A stretch of DNA of 64,000 nucleotides, taken from NCBI RefSeq assembly GCF_019649015.1, contig NZ_BLPI01000001.1, forward strand, positions 1,073,501 through 1,137,500. The letters run 5' to 3'. The stretch comes from Agarivorans litoreus. Lineage in GTDB: Bacteria > Pseudomonadota > Gammaproteobacteria > Enterobacterales > Celerinatantimonadaceae. The notes beneath the pieces are model-generated. The model made no database searches. It was not told the DNA's origin and worked only from the letters and a program-made list of their open reading frames with translations. The position numbers and the translations under genes were made by a program. This document shows, piece after piece, positions 37,413-46,888 of this stretch (positions are counted from its first letter, which is position 1; the number at the start of each line of letters is the position of its first letter).

Positions 37413-37710
37413 TGCTATGTAACGAATAAGCCTTTAGGCTAGCCTTTCTTGTTTCTCGATGTATTGAATGAGATACCTAACAATACGCGTAGACAGAAGT
37501 TATAGCTAATAGATGTGCAACGCCTTGTTTTACAAGACTAATAAAACCCTCTCATCGTCGCCTTGATACTCACTGTAACCTAAAGTTTTGGGTAGCCTCC
37601 TAATTAAGCAGCGTCAAATGCCGTTGCCGCTGCTTGCGTTTGCAAACCGCTGTTTAGATTACTCAGTTATGTTGGCAGGACAGCTTTATTACAAACAATA
37701 CAATAGAGCG

Positions 37711-38361
37711 TTACCACACAACGGGTTGAATAAACTCGTATAAAAATTTAATAGGAGAAAAAGTGATACCTACAGTATTTATCACTTCGAATAAGTAAAC
37801 TTGATAGTTTATCCAAAAAACCATTATTAATAATAAGACGTAAACCACCAATAAAATTACGTTAATACGCTGATGAAACGGCGAACGAATTAAAGTAACC
37901 GCGGGGCCTAAATAGATCGCCGAAAACCATGCCAGTGAGCCGAGAATCATAATTGATTTTCGAAACATTGCTATTGGCAACTCTTGCGCAGGCCACTGCT
38001 TCGCAACTAGCAAAAACTCTTGACTAAGAGGAGAAAAGAACCCGGTTACCGTATTGGCTAAGCCCAGATACATTAACAGATCCCCTACGATGAATGACCA
38101 ATGGTCACAGGTTCCTGCCTCGTCGATTGCTGAAGAGCTTATAAAAGCAACCAAGGATAACAACGAGAAGGCTAATGCCATAAACAGAGCCATATCAGCA
38201 CGAAAATGTATTGCATGATCAAGGCCAGGTACTGGCATTCCACCAGCCATTTTAGCTAAGTCAGATATTTGAAACGACACTATAGCAATATTAAAACCAA
38301 CAACCGTTAAGCGAGCACGCATCACATTGATAGCGATACGTATACGGGGAGTATCAGTCAC
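37711..38361 (-). CDS. hypothetical membrane protein near the gad locus
   Basis: 216 residues from a GTG at 38361 with GGAG seven bases upstream. About five membrane segments are visible (for example FMALAFSLLSLVAFISSSAI and VILLVVYVLLLIMVFWINYQ), with a His/Asp-containing loop (GLDHAIHFRADMALF). I do not recognise a family. It follows the antiporter gene in the same direction but is separated from it by a terminator, so it may be only partly co-expressed. Confidence 0.65.
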   Translation of the reverse strand: MTDTPRIRIAINVMRARLTVVGFNIAIVSFQISDLAKMAGGMPVPGLDHAIHFRADMALFMALAFSLLSLVAFISSSAIDEAGTCDHWSFIVGDLLMYLGLANTVTGFFSPLSQEFLLVAKQWPAQELPIAMFRKSIMILGSLAWFSAIYLGPAVTLIRSPFHQRINVILLVVYVLLLIMVFWINYQVYLFEVINTVGITFSPIKFLYEFIQPVVW

Positions 38362-38394
38362 TATTGCTCTCCAAAAACAAAATATTCATCATTT

Positions 38395-38434
38395 AAAAAA
38401 GCCTTAGCAAGAATAATCAATTCAGCTAAGGCTT
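38395..38434 (-). terminator. terminator after the antiporter gene
   Basis: The stem AAGCCTTAGC/GCTAAGGCTT with a T6 tract on the minus strand lies 38 bases after the antiporter stop. It ends or attenuates transcription before the membrane-protein gene. Confidence 0.8.
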
Positions 38435-38471
38435 AAGTTGAAACATTAGTGTCCAGCTTTAGACTTGGATA

Positions 38472-40340
38472 CTAAGAGAATACCATTGCCATGTACCCCA
38501 AGATGAGTACCACAGCTGAGGTTAAAGCATACGGAACCGGGTAGGCTACGGCCGCTATACCACTTTGCGATAGATCCTGAATACCATTAAGCGCGGGGGT
38601 GCTATTTCTGCCACCAGCACAAGCACCGGCCAACACAACAGGATTCATTTTTCTAAAGTAATAACCGTAAATCCAAGCTAAGAAAGGTGGGATTAAAGCT
38701 CCCATTAAGCCGAGTACAGCTATCCATATCACTACAGTGCCTTGGAATGAGGACATAATCTTAGGTCCAACTCCAGCAGCCAATACAGCAACAAATAGGC
38801 TTAAGCCGATATCATTAAGAAATGCGCGAGCGCCTTCACTAGTTGGTCCGCCAAAATCAGGGTTTCGTGTACGTAACCAAGAAACCAAAATTCCCATTAA
38901 CATACACCCAGCAGAAGTACCTAAGGCAAATGGTATACCGCCAATTTCAACACTGGCGTGGCCTATTACAAAACCTATAAACAACGCAAATGACATAAAT
39001 GATACTTCTGTGTAGGCACTTTCAATAATAGGCACACCTTTTAAGGCTTTGGCAGCCTGAGCCACACACCAAGCCGGGCCAGCCAAGCGCAAAACATCAC
39101 CCTTTTCTACTACGGTTTTAGGCATGTGCGGTATAGCTACACCAGCTCTAAACATTGATTTTAAGTGGATCCCAAAACCAATTTCAGCGCCAAGTTCTTC
39201 TAATGTTTTGCCTGCGAACTCACTTTTGCCAACATGAATGTCAGCAACTTCTAGGTCAATCATTCGTGCACGCGGCTCAGATACCTCTTTACCAACTTTA
39301 TCTTTACCGCTAAGAAGGAGTGCATAGTCTCCCATCACCCCAACAATATCACCAAGTTGAAGAGTTGGATTTTCCTGCGCATCTATAACCTCATCGCCAC
39401 GAACAACTTTCACAATCGCAGCATGCGGATTCATTTTAAACAGTTGCTCTACGGTTTTCCCCTCTAACTCTTTCTGTTCAACTAAAAAAGAGCGAATTTG
39501 CTTATCGGTGAAACCAAGAATGGACGCGCCCGCAGTACCCGGCAAAGCACCTCCATCTTCACCGCCGCTAAACTCTTGTTCGGCTTTTTGGGCTTCAACC
39601 ACAGCATCCTTACCAAACATTTTAGGTAAGTATTTGATAAGTAAAATAATAAATATAGAAGACAATACATAACTGATAGCATAACCTGCTGCCATGTTTG
39701 CTCCTACCATGTCTGTGGTCACCCCATCAGGAAGTTTAAATGCACCGCTAGATACTGCCGACTGAGCAACGCCCATAACCGCAGTCACCGTGTAACTACC
39801 TGAAATGATCCCCGCAGCATATCCCGGCCCTAAATCAAGCACCTTAACGCCAAAGAATACAATTAAGAAATTAGAGAAAACTACAATTAAACCGATAACC
39901 ACAAAGTCTAGGCCACCTCGAGCTAAACCTGAGAAAAATTGTGGCCCTACACGCATGCCCAGCGCATACATAAAGAGCATCAAGAAAATGTCTTCTACTA
40001 GGCCAGGAATGTTATAAGTAATGCCATAAAGCGAACTAGACGCTAAGGCTATAAGAATGCCCGTTACCAAGGTGCCAGCAGTTGCCCCTAACGAGATCCC
40101 CCCAACGGTTATACGGCCAATTGGATAACCGATAGCCAATGTTAGAAACAGATAAGCAAAAGGGTTTTGCGCAAGATAATTTAAAGCCCAAGCAATACCA
40201 CTATAGGATTCGGGCTCTGTAGTTGCACCAAAAGCGTTTCCGACAGCTAGAGTTGCAAGACAACACATCCCAAATAAAAAACTAATCATATGTTTGGGTA
40301 AGTTAGTAATATACCCCGTATTCTTCCTAAATCTATTCAT
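38472..40340 (-). CDS. aspartate:alanine exchanger-family antiporter
   Basis: 622 residues. Two blocks of membrane segments flank a pair of TrkA-C-like regulatory domains (about residues 285-445), the plan of the AspT/YidE/YbjL family. The repeated motifs GIISGSYTVTAVMGVAQSAV and GACAGGRNSTPALNGIQDLS are the duplicated AspT-YbjL signatures. Next to a glutamate decarboxylase it most likely exchanges external glutamate for internal GABA, which consumes protons and generates a gradient. That role is inferred from context. AGGA lies just upstream of the ATG. Confidence 0.82.
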   Translation of the reverse strand: MNRFRKNTGYITNLPKHMISFLFGMCCLATLAVGNAFGATTEPESYSGIAWALNYLAQNPFAYLFLTLAIGYPIGRITVGGISLGATAGTLVTGILIALASSSLYGITYNIPGLVEDIFLMLFMYALGMRVGPQFFSGLARGGLDFVVIGLIVVFSNFLIVFFGVKVLDLGPGYAAGIISGSYTVTAVMGVAQSAVSSGAFKLPDGVTTDMVGANMAAGYAISYVLSSIFIILLIKYLPKMFGKDAVVEAQKAEQEFSGGEDGGALPGTAGASILGFTDKQIRSFLVEQKELEGKTVEQLFKMNPHAAIVKVVRGDEVIDAQENPTLQLGDIVGVMGDYALLLSGKDKVGKEVSEPRARMIDLEVADIHVGKSEFAGKTLEELGAEIGFGIHLKSMFRAGVAIPHMPKTVVEKGDVLRLAGPAWCVAQAAKALKGVPIIESAYTEVSFMSFALFIGFVIGHASVEIGGIPFALGTSAGCMLMGILVSWLRTRNPDFGGPTSEGARAFLNDIGLSLFVAVLAAGVGPKIMSSFQGTVVIWIAVLGLMGALIPPFLAWIYGYYFRKMNPVVLAGACAGGRNSTPALNGIQDLSQSGIAAVAYPVPYALTSAVVLILGYMAMVFS

Positions 40341-40362
40341 GATTCCATCCTAGATTGACCAA

Positions 40363-40391
40363 AAGAAGAAGCAACAAAGTTACTTCTTCTT
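40363..40391 (-). terminator. hairpin or attenuator between gadB and the antiporter gene
   Basis: AAGAAGAAG pairs with CTTCTTCTT, extended inside by AAC/GTT, and ends in TTTT on the minus strand. A partial terminator here would make gadB mRNA more abundant than antiporter mRNA. Confidence 0.6.
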
Positions 40392-40413
40392 CAATATTAA
40401 AAGTGATTAGTGA

Positions 40414-41787
40414 TTAACACTTACCAGATGAAGTTTTATGAGGGTCATGTAATTCAGGAGGAGTTGCATTACCGCCATGCTCTTCCAAATATTCACAAGC
40501 CATTTCTATGTCTCGAGCTAGAATTTCAGCTGAATCTCGATTTAGATGAGGTCTAACCACAATACGTAAACTATTTACAGATTGTGCGTTAGCGGGCATA
40601 GAATAAGCTGATAATATCCACCCACGTTCACGAACCTTGTTAGAGATATCAAACTCATTATATTTAGTAATTGAATCTTCAAGAGTCAAAGCAACTACAG
40701 GAATACGTTGAGTCTCATTCATTACCTTAAACTTGCCCGTGGCGATTAAACGGTCTCTCAAGTATTCGGCATTTTCTACGGTTTGTTTCATTATTCGCGT
40801 GTAACCGGCTTTACCAAGGCGCAAGAAGTTATAATACTGAGCCAGAACGGTTGCAGAGCTTTTACTAAAGTTAAGCGTAGCTGTAGCAGCTTCTCCACCG
40901 AGGTAGTTAACGTAGAAAACTAAGTCTTCATTAAACACCGCACGCTCGCGGAAAATAACCCAGCCAAGACCAGGAGGCACTAAACCAAACTTATGACCAG
41001 AGGCGTTGATAGATTGAACGCGAGGTAAGCGGAAATCCCATTTGTAATCTGGGTAAAGGAAAGGATTAACAAAACCTCCAGAGGCCCCATCAATATGCAT
41101 TGGAATTGAAATGCCTGTTTTTTCTTCGTAAGCATCTAACCAATCATGAATAGCTTGAAAATCGTCATCCTCACCGGTAAACGTTTGCCCTGCAATAGCC
41201 ACAACACAAATTGTGTTTTCATCTACATACTCATCTAGTTGATCGGCTGTTAAGCGGTATTGACCCGGTTCTAACGGAACAATGCGAGGCTCTACATCAA
41301 AATATTTTAGGAATTTTTTCCAAACAATTTGTACGTTCCCGCCAGTTACCATGTTTGGTTTAGTGGCATCTTTACCCGCTTTTTCACGAGCTTGGCGCCA
41401 ATTCCATTTATGCGCAAGACCAGCCAGCATACACGCTTCAGAAGAACCAATGGTTGCTGCACCATAAGGTTCTACATCAGAAGGACCATTCCATAAACCG
41501 TGTAACCATTTTACACATTTAGCTTCTGTGGCTTTGGTATGAGGGTACATGTCAGGGTCAGCAAAATTTCTAAATGAGCCATCTTTAAATATTTCTACAG
41601 CTTCTGGCTCCATAAACGTGGTCACAAATGAAGACAGATTGAGCATCGGGTTAGCGTCTGTCCAACATTCACTTTTCACTAGAGCAGCAGCGGCTCGAGC
41701 CGCCATTCCTTGTTCAGGAAAATCTTCAGGTAACTCAATATTAAACTGTTCGTAAGGACTTAAATTCTCGTGTTTATCGTGCGACAT
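40414..41787 (-). CDS. gadB: glutamate decarboxylase
   Basis: 457 residues from the ATG at 41787, chosen because AAGGAG lies nine bases upstream; an earlier in-frame start would cover that site. The PLP lysine is in SINASGHKFGLVPPGLGWVI, and PMHIDGASGGFVNPFLYPDY carries the Asp that contacts the PLP ring. The conserved C-terminal part (GWILSAYSMPANAQSVNSLR) is present. It converts glutamate to GABA, using a cytosolic proton. It should supply GABA to the adjacent antiporter for acid resistance or energy. Confidence 0.95.
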   Translation of the reverse strand: MSHDKHENLSPYEQFNIELPEDFPEQGMAARAAAALVKSECWTDANPMLNLSSFVTTFMEPEAVEIFKDGSFRNFADPDMYPHTKATEAKCVKWLHGLWNGPSDVEPYGAATIGSSEACMLAGLAHKWNWRQAREKAGKDATKPNMVTGGNVQIVWKKFLKYFDVEPRIVPLEPGQYRLTADQLDEYVDENTICVVAIAGQTFTGEDDDFQAIHDWLDAYEEKTGISIPMHIDGASGGFVNPFLYPDYKWDFRLPRVQSINASGHKFGLVPPGLGWVIFRERAVFNEDLVFYVNYLGGEAATATLNFSKSSATVLAQYYNFLRLGKAGYTRIMKQTVENAEYLRDRLIATGKFKVMNETQRIPVVALTLEDSITKYNEFDISNKVRERGWILSAYSMPANAQSVNSLRIVVRPHLNRDSAEILARDIEMACEYLEEHGGNATPPELHDPHKTSSGKC

Positions 41788-42704
41788 GTAACTCTCCTTG
41801 TCGGTCAAAAACAGTAAGCAAGCACCAGCGAGTCTGGCGAAAAACCTACAGACCGGTTTGTTGATAAGTAAGATATTGCTGTATTACTGTTGTACTTGTT
41901 GCCGACTTTGTCAAGCTTAGATGGTGTTAATTTTTTATGTAAACAAAGTGTTTAACCGTATGTTTTATGTGTATTTTATAGTTAAATGCCGCTTATTAGA
42001 TGTGAATCAATTGTAAACTCGGCAGCAATCATTTTTGCTCCACTTAGGTTTAAACCAACTTGCTCTTATGCTTGCGCTTTTGCACTCTTGGTAACGCTGC
42101 TTTAATTCGCTAGTATTGCTTATGTTTGTTGCTTAACCTTGTTGAACCTTGTTGAACCTTGTGTAACGATTACACTTCTCGGTTCCCTGCTAACAATTGC
42201 CCGCAGATAGCGATACCAGCGTAGCATCGAGGCTGCAATTACCCACTGCAAATATCGACAAAAATGAGTTAAGCGCAAACAAACTGTTTACACTTAAACG
42301 TAAGTTACACCAAGGTTTGCGGTTGGTCTCACCCATTGCACCACCCAAGTAATTGTTAAGAGTAATGCTATGGCCTAACAATATGGTAGCGATTAGAAAG
42401 CATTCTCCTCTTCTTGCAACACTCTCAAAGGTAACAGCGTTGGTTTACTAAGTTGCAGTGAAAAGCCTCGGCTTTCCACAATATCAAGGAGATTTATGCT
42501 GGATGAACGATAGTAACTGAGAATACTAATTATCACTTGCAACCAACACTAGTGATCTTTGCACCAATTGAATGAAACGAAACGATACTTAAACAAATAC
42601 AAGCATAGCGACTTTGTATCAATACCTTTACAACGAAAAGTACTTTTTTATTGATCAACAATTCTACCAAATTAGGCAGTGGTTTATTTCTAACGGTAGG
42701 CCTG
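41788..42704. other. intergenic region between gadB and the integrase remnant
   Basis: Roughly 0.9 kb without a convincing gene. It should hold the gadB promoter, and it contains the 10-base tandem repeats at 42135. Short frames on both strands lack ribosome sites and recognisable domains and may be remains of the element whose integrase is at 42705. Confidence 0.4.
42135..42164. repeat. three tandem 10-base repeats upstream of gadB
   Basis: AACCTTGTTG occurs twice head to tail, followed by AACCTTGTGT. A period of ten bases is one helical turn, so a cooperative regulator could bind the same face. It lies about 350 bases upstream of gadB, in a long non-coding region. Confidence 0.6.
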
Positions 42705-43055
42705 TCACCAAGGGAACGGTGCAAGGCAATAGCGCTAAATGACTTGCAGGTATTAGCATTTAGCTGCCGGTTCAACTCACGCTTTGGGCGATGGGATCAA
42801 GGCTATCTGCCAAAATTTCCTTTTGTTGAAGTGATTTTTTACGAGCGTCTGCAAGACTCACAGCTGGATACTGACCAAGTGATATTTTTGGCCGTGTTTT
42901 TTTATTGGGTGCACGTAGTTAAGACACCAAGCTTTAGCGCCATTTGGCCATACACGTAAAAACAACCCTCCGCCATCGCTAAGATTGTTTTCCTTATGTT
43001 TTGCTTTAGCTTGCGCAACTTGCGTGGCAGACAACGGAACTACTTTTCGAGGCAT
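42705..43055 (-). pseudogene. remnant of a tyrosine integrase (DUF4102 arm-binding end)
   Basis: The frame from 43055 encodes KVVPLSATQVAQAKAKHKEN and LSDGGGLFLRVWPNGAKAWC, the N-terminal arm-binding domain of P4-type integrases. A one-base shift in an A5 tract restores ISLGQYPAVSLADARKKSLQ ... ADSLDPIAQ, and a second in AAA restores RELNRQLNANTCKSFSAIAL. Similarity stops near 42705; the catalytic domain with its Arg/His/Tyr residues is absent. The fragment starts about 160 bases from the tRNA-Trp 3' end, the classic site for such elements, so this is probably the stump of a lost island. Confidence 0.8.
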
Positions 43056-43216
43056 TTTAGTAACCCCTCGCAGATGTATGACTATAGGGTTACATCAGGG
43101 CTTACATAAAATAAAAAGTTTTACTGGATGCAATAAGGCGTCTTTGGACAACGATTTGAAATTTGCTTTATTTTCTAATGCTAAAAGACGTTATGGGATA
43201 TTACGAGAAAGGAAAT

Positions 43217-43292
43217 TGGCAGGGGCGGAGAGATTCGAACTCCCAACATTCGGATTTGGAATCCGACGTTCTGCCATTGGAACTACGCCCCT
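43217..43292 (-). tRNA. tRNA-Trp (CCA anticodon)
   Basis: A 76-base cloverleaf: acceptor AGGGGCG/CGCCCCT, anticodon loop TTCCAAA with anticodon CCA, T-arm GTTCGAATC, and an encoded 3' CCA. The integrase remnant lies downstream of its 3' end. Confidence 0.95.
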
Positions 43293-43505
43293 GCAACCGA
43301 AGCGAATTATACATAAGCCAGTTTAAAGGTAAAGGGTTTATCGTGTGGTTTTGTTTAAGCGTACAAAGAACCAACAAATTGTCGATAAAAACCGCTACAG
43401 CGGCGAAAATTCGCACACAAATAAGCGAGTTTTGAAAACTGTCCTCTCTACCTCTCTACCTTTCCATGAATGTCACAGCTATTATCTGAAATCGGGCTTA
43501 AGCAG

Positions 43506-43949
43506 TTAAATAGAAGGCTGAGCCGACATTTTGGCTTTTAAAAAGTCACTATGGCTAAGGTAGATTAGATCAGACACTTGGCGAATAAGCGCCTCTTCTT
43601 GTGGGTCGATAACGCCATCTGCATAGGCAACCTTCCACAGCGCTTCGGTAAATTGGTAACGAAGCTGATAATCTAACTCTTTTACGTAACGAGTAAAATC
43701 AAACACTGAGATAGCTTGATTGGCTTGTGTTTGCGCCTGCAAAAATAAGCGTTCTGCTTCGTTATCATCCAGATCGAAAAGCCGTTTTATTTTTCGAAGT
43801 ATTACCGCATTCTCGGCGTTACTTTGCTGGTTATCACTCTGGCTTAATTGCACTAGTAAAGTAGTTGCTGCCAGTTCTACGTTGGGTAGCTCAGAATTGC
43901 CAGCTCCCTCCACCGTAGCCTGTAAGAATTCTTTTAGGGCTTTAAGCAT
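43506..43949 (-). CDS. TerB-like / DjlA-like helical protein
   Basis: 147 residues from the ATG at 43949 (AGAGGAAGG upstream); an in-frame start at 44009 is less likely. The C-terminal half, QFTEALWKVAYADGVIDPQE followed by EALIRQVSDLIYLSHSDFLK, matches the TerB metal-binding domain, with the acidic ADGVIDPQE loop. Such proteins are linked to stress or tellurite resistance, but most are uncharacterised. It lies between two tRNA genes and is alone. Confidence 0.8.
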   Translation of the reverse strand: MLKALKEFLQATVEGAGNSELPNVELAATTLLVQLSQSDNQQSNAENAVILRKIKRLFDLDDNEAERLFLQAQTQANQAISVFDFTRYVKELDYQLRYQFTEALWKVAYADGVIDPQEEALIRQVSDLIYLSHSDFLKAKMSAQPSI

Positions 43950-44035
43950 GCGCCTTCCTCTATACTTTTTCTGGAAAAGCAGCATAAACCAGCCTAAGCA
44001 AAATGCCAAATAGCTAAAACGAAAGCGCTAGAAAT

Positions 44036-44066
44036 GAAAAAGCCCCGTCATAAGACGAGGCTTTAA
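44036..44066 (-). terminator. terminator after tRNA-Thr
   Basis: AAAGCCTCGT pairs with ACGGGGCTTT (one G-U) and runs into T5 on the minus strand, just downstream of the tRNA. Confidence 0.8.
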
Positions 44067-44071
44067 AAGGA

Positions 44072-44147
<76 letters not shown>

Positions 44148-44271
44148 ACACTGTTGGTACTGCTGATACGCTGTATCGAGCGAGCGCTATTAAACGGATT
44201 TTCACGCTGCTTGTCAACGGCCAGAGTGAAAAAATTTTCAATCCTCGCACAACTGCTAATTTAATGAGCAA

Positions 44272-45087
44272 TTAAGCTACTTTTTCAGCACTTAGCACTT
44301 GAGGCTCAGCAAGATTAATCGATTCTAGCTCCACCGAAGTTTTTAAACGGTCATCCCAGCGGCGTAATTGCAGCCGACCATCCATGGTTTCACACAATAA
44401 GGTACAGTTTTCAATCCAATCTCCATCGTTAGCATATACAACACCCTGCAACTTACTCAACTCTGGATGATGAATGTGGCCACATATCACCACATCCACA
44501 CCTTGGCGGACGGCCTCATTTACAACGGCTTGACGATAACGAGCAATGGCTTCACTAGCCTTGGCAATTTTAGATTTGACATAACCCGCCAACGACCAAT
44601 AGGGATAACCCAATGCATGGCGAATTTTGCTGGTAGAGCGATTAAGAAATAGCAAAAAGTCGTATAGGTGATCGCCCAACTTGGCATAAAAGCGTCCAAA
44701 ACAGACTTCTTCGTCAAACTGGTCACCATGGATAATTAATATTTGTTTGCCAGTAATGCTGGTATAGCGATACTGTGTGCTAATTGTCACATCGGCGAGA
44801 TCAATGCCGTGATAAGCCTTGAACAGTTGGTCGTGATTGCCCGGAATATATACCAACTCGCAACCTGATTTAGCCAAACGCATAAAATACTGTAATACTT
44901 GATTATGAGACTCCGGCCAATATACACGCCGCTTTAAGGCCCATACATCTACAATGTCTCCTACTAAAAAAATGCGCTTAGCTTTAGTTTGTTTTAACAA
45001 CTGCAGTAGCATTTCGGCCTTACAATCTTTACATCCCAGGTGGATATCAGAAAGCCATAGGCTTTGATAGAACTGTTTAGTTGTCAT
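44272..45087 (-). CDS. LpxH-like metallophosphoesterase (UDP-2,3-diacylglucosamine diphosphatase type)
   Basis: 271 residues. All metal-binding motifs are present: DIHLG, GDIVD, GNHD, HGDQFD and GHIHHP. The length and the insertion around RRVYWPESHNQVLQYFMRLA fit the LpxH/LpxH2 group, which splits UDP-2,3-diacylglucosamine in lipid A synthesis; whether this copy does so is uncertain, since many organisms have a separate canonical LpxH. The ATG at 45087 was used (a GTG lies one codon earlier). Confidence 0.82.
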   Translation of the reverse strand: MTTKQFYQSLWLSDIHLGCKDCKAEMLLQLLKQTKAKRIFLVGDIVDVWALKRRVYWPESHNQVLQYFMRLAKSGCELVYIPGNHDQLFKAYHGIDLADVTISTQYRYTSITGKQILIIHGDQFDEEVCFGRFYAKLGDHLYDFLLFLNRSTSKIRHALGYPYWSLAGYVKSKIAKASEAIARYRQAVVNEAVRQGVDVVICGHIHHPELSKLQGVVYANDGDWIENCTLLCETMDGRLQLRRWDDRLKTSVELESINLAEPQVLSAEKVA

Positions 45088-45285
45088 CACTTACGCCACA
45101 TCATCCCTGTTATGGCTAATCTAAAAGGCATATTTGACTAAAAAGTGACGCTTTGATGTCAAGACCATGACAGAAGTATCGTTGCTAAACAAAGAAGCTT
45201 TGTTTAGTGTACTAAACTCAATTAGGCTAAGGGAATATGTATAGTCCCAACTAAGATTTGCAACTGCATGAAGTTCGATACTAAC

Positions 45286-45327
45286 GGGCTTGTGTTCGAC
45301 TTTTTTGCATAAATCGAACACAAGCCC
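45286..45327. other. 14-base perfect inverted repeat upstream of yvcK-like gene
   Basis: GGGCTTGTGTTCGA (45286-45299) is exactly complementary to TCGAACACAAGCCC (45314-45327) across a 14-base spacer. There is no T tract on the right. It lies about 50 bases before the gene at 45376 and may form an mRNA leader stem or a protein-binding site. Confidence 0.7.
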
Positions 45328-45375
45328 AAGAGCCTAAAATCCATGTTGGAATGCCCAATCATCTCGGAGTAGATA

Positions 45376-46413
45376 GTGAGACCTAATTCCCCACAACAGC
45401 CATTATCAATTGCTACCATTGGTGGTGGAAGCGGCCACTTTGTTTTGTTATCCGCTCTTAGAGATGCCGATCAATTAGCCATTAGCGCTATTGTTTCTAT
45501 GACCGATAGCGGCGGCAGCACGGGCAGGTTGCGTGATGAACTAGGCATATTGCCACCAGGCGATATCCTGAAGTGTGTATTGGCCCTGTCGCCCTACCGG
45601 GAGCTTGCCCGTAAGCTTTTACTAAAGCGCTTTACTAAAGGTAAACGCCTGTCTGGGCATAGCGCAGGTAACATGCTGCTTACCATGCTCTCCCAATACA
45701 GTGGTTCTTTTTCCGAGGGCATCCAAGGCTTAGCACAAATGCTTGATGTTGAAGGCGAAATTTTGCCGGTCACCATTGATAAGTCCACCCTAGTTGCAGA
45801 ACTTACTAGCGGTGAGCGTATTTTTGGAGAGAGCGCTATTGATCTTCCTCGTGGTGACCAACGAGAAAAAATAGCCAACGTTTTTTTGGTACCGCACCAT
45901 GCAGAACAGGTTAGGGTTTACCCTCCGGTGATCGAACGTATCAATACCGTAGAAGCTATCATATTAGGTCCTGGCGACCTATTTACCAGTATTATTCCTA
46001 ATCTGTTAGTTCCAGGTGTAAAAGAAGCAATAATAAATAGCAAAGCTAAACTAGTCTATGTAAGCAACATTATGACGAAGTTTGGTGAAACAGATGGCTA
46101 CAACCTAGAGCATTTCATTTCTGATTTAGAACACTATCTAGGTCGCCCTTTAGACGCCATCGTGGTTAATAACCACATACCTAATGACGAAATGATTGCC
46201 AGCTACAACTTAGAACGTGCGCAAGTGGTAGAAGTAGACGACCTAGAAGCTTTAGATAAAAACTATCAGTTAATTTATGCAGATTTAATTGATGAAGACA
46301 GCGATATTGTACGCCACGACTCAGAAAAACTTGCCAACGCCATACTACCTTACCTTAACAGCTTAAATAGCCAAGCGCTGTCATTAGTAGCGGTTAACGG
46401 AGCTGAGGGATAA
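45376..46413 (+). CDS. YvcK/CofD-family protein (gluconeogenesis factor type)
   Basis: 345 residues from a GTG with GGAG upstream. The motifs IATIGGGSGHFVLLSALRDA, VSMTDSGGSTGRLRDELGIL and LPPGDILKCVLAL are the nucleotide-sugar-binding core of YvcK. HSAGNMLL and ILGPGDLFTSIIPNLLVPGV are also conserved. Homologues bind UDP-GlcNAc and help balance central metabolism with cell-wall synthesis. It is divergent from the LpxH-like gene, which also uses a UDP-amino-sugar-type substrate. Confidence 0.88.
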   Translation: MRPNSPQQPLSIATIGGGSGHFVLLSALRDADQLAISAIVSMTDSGGSTGRLRDELGILPPGDILKCVLALSPYRELARKLLLKRFTKGKRLSGHSAGNMLLTMLSQYSGSFSEGIQGLAQMLDVEGEILPVTIDKSTLVAELTSGERIFGESAIDLPRGDQREKIANVFLVPHHAEQVRVYPPVIERINTVEAIILGPGDLFTSIIPNLLVPGVKEAIINSKAKLVYVSNIMTKFGETDGYNLEHFISDLEHYLGRPLDAIVVNNHIPNDEMIASYNLERAQVVEVDDLEALDKNYQLIYADLIDEDSDIVRHDSEKLANAILPYLNSLNSQALSLVAVNGAEG

Positions 46414-46888
46414 TATTCACACCACCCGCTAAAGCTGAGTCGGGCACTCTGCGCATCAAACTGTCAAGCTGCGTGAAAACGGGACGTAGTGAAGGATCAT
46501 ACTTATCCTGCCAACTCCATTGCCAAACCTCATCCCCTTGCGTCCAACGAATCAGCTTTTCTGAACTGCGTTCACCAGAATACGGAGAAGCCAGTTGCTT
46601 GGGTACCTGTTGTAGTAGCGCATAAATATCAGAACAAACCAACATCGACAACTGCTGCACCGCTTCGATAGCGTTAAGCTGCTCATGATAGGTTTGACGA
46701 ATAGAATAATGTAGATTCTCACAATCTACGTTTACTGTAGTAATTCCATCAGGACGATGAAACTTAAAGCTCAATTGGTATGAGGGAGCGGCTTTGTCAA
46801 ACAAGGCTACCCAAGTAGTTGCCCCACTCACAAGCACAATTACTGCACCTAGAACAATACTTCCGAAATAGCGTGATTTTTTCGCCAT
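46394..46888 (-). CDS. hypothetical single-span membrane protein
   Basis: 164 residues. One N-terminal membrane segment (FGSIVLGAVIVLVSGATTWV) is followed by a periplasmic domain with two Cys (DCENLHYSIR and MLVCSDIY) that may form a disulfide, and Trp-rich EVWQWSWQDKYD. It overlaps the 3' end of the yvcK-like gene by 20 bases on the other strand. I do not recognise a family. Confidence 0.65.
   Translation of the reverse strand: MAKKSRYFGSIVLGAVIVLVSGATTWVALFDKAAPSYQLSFKFHRPDGITTVNVDCENLHYSIRQTYHEQLNAIEAVQQLSMLVCSDIYALLQQVPKQLASPYSGERSSEKLIRWTQGDEVWQWSWQDKYDPSLRPVFTQLDSLMRRVPDSALAGGVNIIPQLR

Noticed and set aside
42190..42381. 63-codon minus-strand frame in the gadB upstream region
   Set aside because: No ribosome site or recognisable similarity; overlapping non-coding repeats.
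42651..42959. 102-codon plus-strand frame
   Set aside because: It lies antisense to the integrase remnant, which explains the sequence better.
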